6,567 nt of DNA from Candidatus Heimdallarchaeota archaeon (GCA_030671945.1 DAOVHJ010000151.1:1-6567), one strand, 5' to 3'. Positions 1-5,634 are shown, numbered from the stretch's first letter. The notes: generated by a model not told the origin, from the letters alone. Numbers and translations are program-made.

Positions 1-34
1 AAATTAGGAGAGCTATAATTTTATTTTTCCTCAT
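1..34 (-). CDS. N-terminus of a probable secreted or membrane protein, cut by the window edge
   Basis: On the minus strand an ATG at 34-32 opens a frame that reads MRKNKIIALLI and runs off the left edge. A basic start followed by hydrophobic residues is what the beginning of a signal peptide or signal anchor looks like. An AGGAG Shine-Dalgarno sequence (50-46) lies 11 bases upstream, and a TATA-like stretch (91-82) is at a fitting distance before that. The other nearby ATG (44-42) meets a stop after three codons. Only eleven codons are visible, so the product cannot be named and the call rests on the start signals. It is divergent from the zinc-ribbon gene at 556. Confidence 0.4.
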   Translation of the reverse strand, partial: MRKNKIIALLI

Positions 35-335
35 AATTCCATAAACTCCTTTTTTAATTTTCATTTTAAATAAGCAATTATCATATAAAAATTAATTTCA
101 TTTACTTATTAATCCATTAATCTGAAACAGAAATTCTATTTGACTCTCATAGGGAAATAATTAACAAGCTACTATTAAAGAACCACAATTCATAATATAG
201 CTCTGTATAGTATTAAATAAATCTAATTCTGAAATTCAATTAATTCTTTTGGAATTTCGGATATCTTTTCTGGTAATTTTCCTTGTAAAATCTTCAATAT
301 ATCAGGTTTTTTAACTATATATTTATGGTAAATAT
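35..335. other. Gene-poor AT-rich stretch
   Basis: No plausible complete gene lies here on either strand. It holds the promoter region of the left-edge gene, a short sequence (133-152) that recurs with one gap at 477-503 just before the zinc-ribbon gene, and a minus-strand reading frame without a start codon (372-223). The plus strand has frequent stops in all frames. No tRNA-like or CRISPR-like pattern was seen. Confidence 0.5.
82..91 (-). promoter_or_regulatory. Candidate TATA element for the left-edge gene
   Basis: Read on the minus strand this is TTTTTATATG. It would place transcription start near position 60, giving a short leader that includes the AGGAG at 50-46 and the ATG at 34. A second AT-rich match (TTTAAAAT, 70-63) would start transcription downstream of the ribosome binding site, so it fits less well. 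The surroundings are very AT-rich, so chance matches are likely. Confidence 0.3.
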
Positions 336-372
336 GTGGTAAACAAGAAATTCCTTGCGAAAGAAGAAATGA
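223..372 (-). pseudogene. Start-less reading frame, possible 3' remnant of an unknown gene
   Basis: A minus-strand frame is open from 372 to a TAG at 225-223, about 49 codons, with a stop directly upstream and no start codon near its beginning. The part from about 335 down reads like real protein: residues such as HKYIVKKPDILKIL are followed by a lysine- and glutamate-rich, proline-containing end (…EKISEIPKELIEFQN). The part above 336 lies antisense to the zinc-ribbon relic and is probably not original coding sequence. The simplest reading is the truncated C-terminal end of a lost gene, joined near 330 to the relic. It could also be chance. I do not recognise a family. Confidence 0.25.
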
Positions 373-455
373 CTAAGAAATTGTGCTCAATATGCGAAAC
401 TCCCCATGAACCAAGTCATGAATATTGCTCTAATTGTGGGTATGTACTCAAATAA
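336..455 (+). pseudogene. Truncated duplicate of the zinc-ribbon 3' end of the gene at 556-1140
   Basis: This stretch aligns without gaps to 1021-1140, the last 39 codons and stop of the downstream gene. By my count 101 of 120 bases and 29 of 39 residues match. All four zinc-ligand cysteines are kept (CSIC … CSNC), followed by GYVLK and TAA. Similarity fades upstream of about 330, where an in-frame TAA (312-314) appears, so the membrane anchor and middle domain are gone. Many changes are conservative (R/K, I/L, F/Y, I/M), so the copy may have been under selection for some time. An ATG at 369 could make a 28-residue zinc-ribbon peptide, and a TATATA-like stretch at 316-323 could promote it, but no Shine-Dalgarno sequence is seen. 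Relic is the default call; a live microprotein is the alternative. Confidence 0.65.
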
Positions 456-511
456 GAAAAAATAACAATGAATCAGATTCTATTTTCGTGTGACTCTTCA
501 TAGACAATTTT

Positions 512-519
512 TTTAAATA
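512..519 (+). promoter_or_regulatory. TATA box of the membrane zinc-ribbon gene
   Basis: TTTAAATA within a T-rich stretch. Transcription would start near 540-545, giving a leader of roughly 10 to 16 bases before the ATG at 556. Confidence 0.5.
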
Positions 520-540
520 CTATTCATTATCGATTAATTG

Positions 541-546
541 AGGGAG
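541..546 (+). promoter_or_regulatory. Ribosome binding site that decides the start of the zinc-ribbon gene
   Basis: AGGGAG lies nine bases before ATG 556. This favours 556 over the in-frame TTG at 538, since using the TTG would put the Shine-Dalgarno sequence inside the coding region. Confidence 0.6.
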
Positions 547-555
547 ATTATTCCA

Positions 556-1140
556 ATGAAGACATTAGTAATAGTTACAATTACATTTTCTCTTCTGTTC
601 TTTCTAATGATACAAATAAGATTCCTTAGACGATTCATTAGATTGAAGAAAAGTTATGGTAATTTACCAGGAGCACTGTTTTTAGCAGAAGCAATTGTAG
701 GATGTTGTATGTGTTTGGATTGTTGTGCATCATCATCATCAACATCTATTGATTTAGGCAGCTCTGATAGTGATGCTCATTTGGAAAAATTTTCTGGAAA
801 ACCACCGGAAGAATACGAAATAAAAAAAGATCTTGAGGATAGAAAAAAGACAGAGAAAGGTTATCTCTCCGCAGAAGAGGAACAAACCAAAGTCAAAGAT
901 TTAGTTAGTAAAAGGCAAAAAACTAGTATAATGTATATCAGCAATATAACATTGCTTCCGCAAGAAAGAATTATTGAAATAATATTAGATGATCCAGATT
1001 TTATCATTGAATATGAATATGTGATAAACAAGAAATTACTTATGAAAGAAGAAATAGCTAAAAGAATTTGCTCAATATGCAATACTCCCTTTGAACCAAG
1101 TCATGAGTTTTGTTCCAATTGTGGGTATGTTCTCAAATAA
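556..1140 (+). CDS. Membrane-anchored zinc-ribbon protein of unknown function
   Basis: Not a family I recognise. The 194-residue product starts with one hydrophobic segment (about residues 2-20), then a basic stretch (RFLRRFIRLKK), which predicts a signal anchor with the rest in the cytoplasm. A second mildly hydrophobic segment (about 40-50) runs into a cysteine cluster, CCMCLDCC (50-57), followed by a serine run and a charged, probably disordered linker (about 70-120). Residues about 123-165 (ending in DDPDFIIEYEYVINKK) look like a small helical, perhaps winged-helix, domain. The C-terminus is a zinc ribbon, C-x2-C-x10-C-x2-C, with cysteines at 172, 175, 186 and 189. The start is ATG 556, because AGGGAG precedes it. 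It has its own promoter, and a hairpin follows the stop. A truncated copy of its 3' end lies at 336-455. A scaffold or adaptor at the membrane is only a guess. Confidence 0.75.
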   Translation: MKTLVIVTITFSLLFFLMIQIRFLRRFIRLKKSYGNLPGALFLAEAIVGCCMCLDCCASSSSTSIDLGSSDSDAHLEKFSGKPPEEYEIKKDLEDRKKTEKGYLSAEEEQTKVKDLVSKRQKTSIMYISNITLLPQERIIEIILDDPDFIIEYEYVINKKLLMKEEIAKRICSICNTPFEPSHEFCSNCGYVLK

Positions 1141-1169
1141 ACAAAATAACATGAAATTCCATAGAAGGA

Positions 1170-1198
1170 ACAAGTCTACACAAATAAAAGTGACTTGT
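1170..1198 (+). terminator. Hairpin after the zinc-ribbon gene, possible terminator
   Basis: ACAAGTC (1170-1176) and GACTTGT (1192-1198) form a perfect seven-pair stem with a 15-base loop, 29 bases after the stop. The only following T run (1205-1208) is part of the rps27e TATA box. A weak stem with a large loop makes this a low-confidence call. Confidence 0.3.
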
Positions 1199-1204
1199 AG
1201 TAAG

Positions 1205-1212
1205 TTTTAAAT
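1205..1212 (+). promoter_or_regulatory. TATA box of rps27e
   Basis: TTTTAAAT lies about 60 bases before the rps27e start. It predicts transcription start near 1235 and a leader of about 35 bases, so the ribosomal protein gene is probably transcribed on its own. Confidence 0.5.
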
Positions 1213-1253
1213 GCACAACTAATGGTCAGTCAAAGTAATACTAGAAAAAGCTT

Positions 1254-1258
1254 AGGAG
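1254..1258 (+). promoter_or_regulatory. Ribosome binding site of rps27e supporting a TTG start
   Basis: AGGAG, 12 bases before TTG 1271. The spacing is slightly long. There is no other start: an in-frame TAG lies at 1253-1255 and no start codon falls between it and the TTG. The ATG at 1260 is in another frame. Confidence 0.6.
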
Positions 1259-1270
1259 AATGTTAAATCA

Positions 1271-1468
1271 TTGTCAAAACCAACTATCGCAAGACCAAAA
1301 TCGGAATTCCTACAAGTCGAATGCCCAGATTGTAATAAAGTTCAGAAAGTTTTTAGTCATTCTTCCACAGAAGTCAGATGCTTAGTTTGTAATTGTGTTT
1401 TAGCTACACCTGCTGGTGGGAAATGCAAATTACGTGGCAAAGTTATCGAGCCTGACAAAAAGGAATAA
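1271..1468 (+). CDS. rps27e: Small ribosomal subunit protein S27e
   Basis: A protein of the small ribosomal subunit, shared by archaea and eukaryotes and absent from bacteria. The 65 residues match the family's usual archaeal length. It folds around one zinc ion held by C18, C21, C37 and C40 (CPDC … CLVC, 15 residues between the pairs), and the family signature near the end is present as TPAGGKCKLRGKV. C42 and C52 are extra cysteines, not needed for the site. Translation begins at TTG 1271. In many archaea this gene follows rpl44e; here no L44e gene precedes it, and it has its own promoter and stands alone. It converges on gins51, whose stop codon is 34 bases away on the other strand. Confidence 0.95.
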   Translation: MSKPTIARPKSEFLQVECPDCNKVQKVFSHSSTEVRCLVCNCVLATPAGGKCKLRGKVIEPDKKE

Positions 1469-1470
1469 TG

Positions 1471-1495
1471 TTTTTAAGAATAAATTGAAAAAAAA
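1471..1495. terminator. Two-way T-rich terminator between rps27e and gins51
   Basis: The gap between the two convergent genes carries TTTTT on the plus strand (1471-1475), just after the rps27e stop, and eight T on the minus strand (1495-1488), seven bases after the gins51 stop. Archaeal RNA polymerase ends transcripts mainly at such U-tracts without needing a hairpin, and no strong stem is seen here. Confidence 0.5.
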
Positions 1496-1502
1496 CTGAA
1501 GA

Positions 1503-2105
1503 TCATAAATCAGGGAGATCGACCCTATCTGCAGCATTTTTCATAATTAATGTTTTTGCATACACTAAAGGTATCTGTACTATATCCTCCTTTTTGAACG
1601 GACCAAGTGATTGTTTTGATTTGTCTTGAGCTGTTGTAGCTATTATTTCCGGAATATCCTTCAATATTCGAACTGTCATTAGTTCGGCATCGTTTTCTTG
1701 ACCTGCAATTGAATCAATTTCTTTGCTTATCTCTAAACCAGCTTCTCCGAATACACTCTTCTTCTTATGAACATCAAATATTCTCTCAAGATCCTTCACT
1801 AAATCCATCTCTTCTGCTGCTAATCCCCCCTTGTTTAAATCCCCATCAATTAATCCATGAATGATTTTATGCTTCCTAATCTTTCCTAAATCTTGAAGAA
1901 TTCTCTTTAATCTCTCAATCCTCTTAGATATAATCTTAGTTGAAACAACATCCTTTGAATCAATACTCTCTAATTCTTTCTCGAGAGATGATATTCTTTG
2001 CCGAATAGCAGAATACAGACTACCTTTCACTTCAAGTAATTTGTTGGTTTTTCTCTCACTTCTCCAGAGTTGAAAAATTTGTTTGTAATGATCATCCTTA
2101 GCCAT
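1503..2105 (-). CDS. gins51: DNA replication complex GINS subunit, Gins51 (Sld5/Psf1) type
   Basis: A subunit of GINS, which joins the MCM helicase and the Cdc45/GAN-like protein at the replication fork. The 200-residue protein has the order of the Gins51 type: a mostly helical A domain first (about 1-115, with the basic helix KRIERLKRILQDLGKIRKHK near 61-80), a linker, then the small B domain at the C-terminus (about 143-193). The B domain shows the typical pattern VRILKDIPEI … GPFKKEDIVQIPLVYAKTLI. Gins23-type subunits carry these domains in the opposite order. The ATG at 2105 is preceded by an AAGGAAGAT purine stretch. It lies 179 bases downstream of pcn in the same direction; this pairing is common in archaea, though here a probable terminator separates them. 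No primase small-subunit gene is beside it. Confidence 0.85.
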   Translation of the reverse strand: MAKDDHYKQIFQLWRSERKTNKLLEVKGSLYSAIRQRISSLEKELESIDSKDVVSTKIISKRIERLKRILQDLGKIRKHKIIHGLIDGDLNKGGLAAEEMDLVKDLERIFDVHKKKSVFGEAGLEISKEIDSIAGQENDAELMTVRILKDIPEIIATTAQDKSKQSLGPFKKEDIVQIPLVYAKTLIMKNAADRVDLPDL

Positions 2106-2193
2106 AAATTAAACATCTTCCTTGCTTACTATGTGTGCAAAGTGACTACAATCCTATTCATCTTCTATTATGAATTTTCTTTGATTCCTCACT

Positions 2194-2203
2194 AAAGTAT
2201 ATT
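2194..2203 (-). promoter_or_regulatory. Candidate TATA element for gins51
   Basis: On the minus strand AATATACTTT lies about 90 bases before the gins51 ATG and would give a leader of roughly 65 bases. gins51 should need its own promoter if the hairpin at the end of pcn stops transcription, but this element is weak. Confidence 0.25.
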
Positions 2204-2254
2204 GTTATTACCCAACTCCTTGAATTAAAGACCCAATACTGAAAGAAGGAAGAG

Positions 2255-2302
2255 GGTAAATAATAAAATACCAAGAATTTTGAATTAAGTTTCAATTCTT
2301 GG
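2255..2302 (-). terminator. Hairpin with T-rich tail at the end of pcn, overlapping its last codons
   Basis: Read on the minus strand, CCAAGAATT (2302-2294) pairs perfectly with AATTCTTGG (2279-2271) in a nine-pair stem with a 14-base loop. A tail of TATTTTATTATTT follows. The first arm is the codons for the conserved Pro-Arg-Ile of the PCNA C-terminus, and the TAA lies in the loop. It resembles a bacterial intrinsic terminator and would isolate pcn from gins51. Confidence 0.5.
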
Positions 2303-3031
2303 TGCAAGATAATATGTAAGTTTTCCTCCAGCAACTATTGGGAACTCTAATTGAATGGGCATACTTGCTGAAAAAGCTATCATGACTAATTCGCTTGCCT
2401 TAATTGCTTTGGTCATTTCACTCAAATAACTAAGTGAATACATCGCACTTGATTCTTCTCTCACATTGAATTCTGCAATTACATCACTATCTTTTTCTAT
2501 AATGACCTTCACATCTTTTGTTTCACTTGATGCTGATAAAGTAATTCCATGATCTTCAGCAACGATTCGTATGTGATCACCAATAATTTCTGCATCTTTC
2601 ACAGCTGATTGTAAAGCATCTGCTGTTAACTTTATTTTGACCTTACTATCTATTGTTGGTGCAGGGTACTCGCTCTCACCAAGGTCGAGTAAACTAATAC
2701 CAAAGCTTCTAACATTTTGTCCCTCAAAAGTCATCACAAGTTTTGCTGTTCCTTCTAATTCCATTTGTAGTGTATCGGAAGTTCCTGCTCTTCTCATAAT
2801 TTGAGTCATTTCATCAAGGTTTATACCTAAACGAGTTACTTCTGAACATTCGTATTCCTCAAAAGCACTTGCAGGTAAGAAGAAATCAACCATCGCAACC
2901 CTACTTGGATCCATTGCACGTAATTCAATACCTCTTTCCGAGGCAATAAAGTTAGCTTCATCCAATAATGTAAGTGATTCAATAATATTCTTCCAAATTT
3001 TCGCATCTGCTAAAATCATTTTAAGAGCCAT
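2285..3031 (-). CDS. pcn: DNA polymerase sliding clamp PCNA
   Basis: The ring-shaped clamp that encircles DNA and tethers DNA polymerase, FEN1, ligase and other partners. The 248 residues match the family's length. Two similar domains are joined by the interdomain loop near 117-132 (LGESEYPAPTIDSK), which borders the pocket for PIP-box partners. Hallmarks are MDPSRVAMVDF at 40-50, SLSYLSEMTKA near 199-209 and the C-terminal LAPRIE at 242-247. The ATG at 3031 gives the usual N-terminus and has GAGG nine bases upstream. Only one PCNA gene is in the window; whether the clamp is a homotrimer, as in euryarchaea, or a heterotrimer, as in some Crenarchaeota, cannot be told from this. It lies between the radical SAM gene and gins51 on the same strand. 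Confidence 0.97.
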   Translation of the reverse strand: MALKMILADAKIWKNIIESLTLLDEANFIASERGIELRAMDPSRVAMVDFFLPASAFEEYECSEVTRLGINLDEMTQIMRRAGTSDTLQMELEGTAKLVMTFEGQNVRSFGISLLDLGESEYPAPTIDSKVKIKLTADALQSAVKDAEIIGDHIRIVAEDHGITLSASSETKDVKVIIEKDSDVIAEFNVREESSAMYSLSYLSEMTKAIKASELVMIAFSASMPIQLEFPIVAGGKLTYYLAPRIET

Positions 3032-3066
3032 TTCTTATTCCTCATTTCTATGACAGTTTGTCCTCT

Positions 3067-3074
3067 TTATTAAA
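3067..3074 (-). promoter_or_regulatory. TATA box of pcn
   Basis: On the minus strand TTTAATAA is preceded by GGAAA, which resembles the purine-rich TFB recognition element (BRE). Transcription would start near 3045, leaving a short leader that still holds the GAGG ribosome binding site. The element overlaps the stop of a 21-codon minus-strand frame. Confidence 0.5.
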
Positions 3075-3135
3075 TTTCCAGTAGATTTTCTTTTATTCTT
3101 GGCAATTGCCTTTCAATAATTTCTTCAGTAACCAT
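3070..3135 (-). CDS. Possible 21-residue micro-ORF upstream of pcn
   Basis: Between the radical SAM gene and pcn, ATG 3135-3133 opens a frame of 21 residues ending at TAA 3072-3070. It encodes a charged, amphipathic-helix-like peptide (MVTEEIIERQLPR and a further eight residues). A TATA-like TTTAAGTA (3181-3174) could start transcription near 3150, but no Shine-Dalgarno sequence precedes the ATG. Frames of this size arise by chance in AT-rich DNA, so it could be a leader peptide, a gene remnant or nothing. Confidence 0.2.
   Translation of the reverse strand: MVTEEIIERQLPRIKENLLEI
3101..3110. repeat. Ten-base perfect palindrome upstream of pcn
   Basis: GGCAATTGCC is its own reverse complement and is GC-richer than its surroundings. 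It lies about 30 bases upstream of the pcn TATA element, where a dimeric regulator could bind. It also falls inside the micro-ORF. No second copy was noticed. Confidence 0.25.
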
Positions 3136-3200
3136 TTTAAAAATTTCGTATTACTGTTTAGTTATACAAATCAGTACTTAAATGCATATTTCACACAGTT

Positions 3201-4814
3201 TCACGAATTAAAAATAGTTCCTAAGACTAATTTCTCTGAAAGAGCTCGTAAAATTTTGACTTCTACAATCTCTCCTATTCTCTCTCGAGAGTTCTCCACC
3301 GCAACCATTGGTCCGCCACTCAAAATATAAGCAATTGCTCCTTTTTCATCCCGATAATTAGGTTCACTAATGATTACTCGAACAACTTCTCCCACAAGAT
3401 TCTTCTTTTTCATCAAATTAACATGATTCGCAGCATCGACAATGATTTTACTTTCAAGATTATAGACAGCTGGCGGAGGATCTGGAAAATCACCAAAGGC
3501 TGATAAAGGTAGAGGACGAAATCGATAAATCGTTACTTTTTCTATATATGGTTCGAGTTTGTTAATGAAATCAGCTGTTTCTTGTGCCGTTTTTCTTGTT
3601 TGTCCCGGTAAGCTATGTATAAAGTAAACATGAGCTTTCAAGCCATATTTATGAGCAATTTTCACTGCTCGGAGAGTATCCTTTGGGCCACTCGGTCTCC
3701 CTAATAATTTTGCATGTGTTTCGCTACCTGTTTCACACCCTATAGAAAATGGTGAATTCGGTAAATATTCAGAAAGAATTCTAGCTAATTCATCAGTGAA
3801 GAGCGTAGCTTTGATATTCTCAACTTCAAACCATACATGCCCTTTTGCTACTCTCTCAATAGCATGTATTTTCGATAACAATTCTTTAATCTTCTTGGAA
3901 TTTGCTTTTGGAGAAGATGGGGTTATCAATGGTTTGGGTGAAATCAGCTCATCTCTCCCAAAGTCCAGAAAATCAGGAGCACTCAAAACAATTCTTTTGA
4001 CATTAAAAGCAACTAGTTTTTCTATCTCATTTACTATATGCTCAACGGATTTACTTCTTGATGGGCCATACAAACTTGGAACGCTACAAAATCCACATCC
4101 AGGTGGAATCTCGGATGGACAATTCGCTCTATCCTCGAGATAATCGCTATCACATAGACCACATTCACTGCATTTTCGTCCATCTGGTAATTGTATTCTT
4201 GTTCCCCCAAAATTAGAACAACCTCTCAGACACTCAACATACACCTTCGCAGAAAAGTAATTTGGATAATCCGTTATGCGTTTTGTTGATGCTTTAAAGG
4301 CTTTAAATTCATCAGAGGAAGAATATTTCCTGAAACCAGTTAAAACAAACTGATTATTTTGATTAATGTAACCGATACCATTAATGTCTTTGATGTCTGA
4401 AATCTTACCACTTGTAAGATAATTACTATCAATTAATTCTTTTAACGTTAATTCTCCTTCCCCTATAACTATTAGATCAGCTTTAGTTTGTTTTAGCGAC
4501 TGCTCGAGTTCTGAGGTAACAGGACCTCCCACAACAATTTTGCCTTGATGATTTTTCCGCCAAATTTTAACAATTTTCTTGATAGCAACTTTATCCATGG
4601 ACATACCACTAATGAATAACGAAGTGAATTTCTTCTGAAACCCCTGATCAATTATGTTCTCAGCCAAAAGGATTTTCGATTTAATATTATGTTCCTCTAA
4701 TACGCCACAAACACTTCTCACACCACAACCAATAGCATCTCGAGTAAATCTTCTGCGCCCCTTTCCAGCAGCAGTGGCATCTATTACAGCAATTCTTTGG
4801 TTAGAGCTCGACAT
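3201..4814 (-). CDS. Radical SAM protein with B12-binding-like and TRAM domains
   Basis: A COG1032-type radical SAM enzyme of 537 residues. The N-terminal half (about 5-130) resembles the Rossmann fold of B12-binding domains (SLFISGMSMD, KIVVGGPVTSE, ADLIVIGEGE), without a DxHxxG motif, so any cobalamin would not use that histidine. The radical SAM core covers about 190-435. Its likely cluster motif is C-x7-C-x2-C (C232, C240, C243 in CPSEIPPGCGFC) rather than the common C-x3-C-x2-C, and GCETGSE (359-365) is typical of the core. A cysteine-rich stretch precedes it (C195, C199 and CSECGLC at 215-221). Residues about 472-535 form a TRAM domain, an RNA-binding module also found in tRNA methylthiotransferases. 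RNA modification is therefore plausible, but substrate and reaction are unknown. ATG 4814 is used; its purine stretch (AAGGAT) is weak. It is divergent from csl4 and upstream of pcn. Confidence 0.88.
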   Translation of the reverse strand: MSSSNQRIAVIDATAAGKGRRRFTRDAIGCGVRSVCGVLEEHNIKSKILLAENIIDQGFQKKFTSLFISGMSMDKVAIKKIVKIWRKNHQGKIVVGGPVTSELEQSLKQTKADLIVIGEGELTLKELIDSNYLTSGKISDIKDINGIGYINQNNQFVLTGFRKYSSSDEFKAFKASTKRITDYPNYFSAKVYVECLRGCSNFGGTRIQLPDGRKCSECGLCDSDYLEDRANCPSEIPPGCGFCSVPSLYGPSRSKSVEHIVNEIEKLVAFNVKRIVLSAPDFLDFGRDELISPKPLITPSSPKANSKKIKELLSKIHAIERVAKGHVWFEVENIKATLFTDELARILSEYLPNSPFSIGCETGSETHAKLLGRPSGPKDTLRAVKIAHKYGLKAHVYFIHSLPGQTRKTAQETADFINKLEPYIEKVTIYRFRPLPLSAFGDFPDPPPAVYNLESKIIVDAANHVNLMKKKNLVGEVVRVIISEPNYRDEKGAIAYILSGGPMVAVENSRERIGEIVEVKILRALSEKLVLGTIFNS

Positions 4815-4875
4815 TCATTGATCCTTCGTTATTGGTGAGACTATGTTAAATGTATTAATAGTTATTTTTGTACTG

Positions 4876-4883
4876 ATTTAAAT
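4876..4883 (-). promoter_or_regulatory. TATA box of the radical SAM gene
   Basis: ATTTAAAT, read on the minus strand, lies about 65 bases before the ATG and would give a leader of roughly 38 bases. It sits in the 253-base divergent region shared with csl4, which holds only promoters and AT-rich DNA. Confidence 0.4.
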
Positions 4884-5006
4884 AATGTTTAGTCATAAAA
4901 ATTGAGAATTCAAATGATTCAATCTTATTTGCTTTGTATTGATAAGAAAAATAATAAGGTTATATTTGTTTAAATTATAAAAGAAGTTTTCAACCTTAGA
5001 ACTAGA

Positions 5007-5014
5007 TTTAAATG
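5007..5014 (+). promoter_or_regulatory. TATA box of the csl4 operon
   Basis: TTTAAATG predicts transcription start near 5037 and a leader of about 30 bases that contains the ribosome binding site (AAGGACGG, 5049-5056). A further AT-rich element near 4960-4980 could act as a second promoter but is less convincing. Confidence 0.5.
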
Positions 5015-5067
5015 CAAGTAGTTTTGGTCTTAATTAAAGAAGAAAAGAAAGGACGGTAATATTAGAA

Positions 5068-5634
5068 ATGATAAGTACTGGCGAATTCCTTCTTCCAGGG
5101 GACTCAATTTGCAATATTGAAGAAGCATTACCCGGAGAAGGAACATATGAAGCCGAAGGAATGATTTATGCCACAGTTACAGGAACTATGTTCTTAGATA
5201 AAAGAAGAAGAACTGTAAGTATTTTTCCAAAAGTAAGAAAACCATTAGTCCCAAAAAAGGATGATATAATAATTGGTCAAGCCAATCATGTAAATAAACA
5301 CATGGTCTCACTTGCAGTGAAGTATATTAATGGTCAAAGTGTCGAAAAATCTTATTCAGCAATTATGCATATTTCTCACTGCACCAGAGCGTATTTGGAT
5401 TCCATGTTTGATGCCATAAAATCAGGTGACATTGTTAGGGGGAAAATAACAGATGCCCACTCCATTCCATTGCAATTTACAACCACCTATAATGAATTCG
5501 GAGTAATTTTTGGTCTCTGCAGTATTTGTGGAGAAAAACTCCATTATTTGAGAAGAGGAACCCTCAAATGTGCTAATTGTAGTAATGTGGAGCCAAGAAA
5601 AGTCGCAGAAGATTATGGTAGAGCTAGATTATAA
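5068..5634 (+). CDS. csl4: Exosome RNA-binding cap protein Csl4
   Basis: Csl4 caps the archaeal exosome (Rrp41/Rrp42 ring), binds substrate RNA and recruits the DnaG protein, so it acts in 3' RNA decay and tailing. The 188 residues fit the family. The N-terminal domain opens with LLPGDSICNIEEALPGEGTY (9-27), the typical G-rich start of Csl4. An S1 RNA-binding domain follows (about 65-132: DDIIIGQANHVNKHMVSL … GDIVRGKITDA). A C-terminal zinc ribbon has cysteines 151, 154, 168 and 171 (CSIC … CANC). ATG 5068 is preceded by an AAGGACGG purine stretch. It is the first gene of a probable operon with the DUF2067-like gene, 36 bases downstream, and is close to rpo11, linking RNA synthesis with RNA decay. 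Confidence 0.93.
   Translation: MISTGEFLLPGDSICNIEEALPGEGTYEAEGMIYATVTGTMFLDKRRRTVSIFPKVRKPLVPKKDDIIIGQANHVNKHMVSLAVKYINGQSVEKSYSAIMHISHCTRAYLDSMFDAIKSGDIVRGKITDAHSIPLQFTTTYNEFGVIFGLCSICGEKLHYLRRGTLKCANCSNVEPRKVAEDYGRARL

Noticed and set aside
538..555. Upstream in-frame TTG as start of the membrane zinc-ribbon gene
   Set aside because: It would place the AGGGAG ribosome binding site inside the coding region; ATG 556 has that site at good spacing and begins directly with the hydrophobic segment.
861..1082. Open frame on the minus strand within the zinc-ribbon gene
   Set aside because: It lies antisense to a better-supported gene with its own promoter, ribosome binding site and zinc ribbon.
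1151..1210. 19-residue plus-strand frame between the zinc-ribbon gene and rps27e
   Set aside because: No ribosome binding site, it overlaps the hairpin and the TATA box of rps27e, and its counterpart after the relic does not keep the frame.
3106..3330. Plus-strand open frame over the end of the radical SAM gene
   Set aside because: More than half lies antisense to the TRAM domain, and the product is low-complexity (Asn/Phe-rich) at its start with no ribosome binding site.
3796..4143. Plus-strand open frame inside the radical SAM gene
   Set aside because: It is antisense to the conserved radical SAM core and has no start signals.
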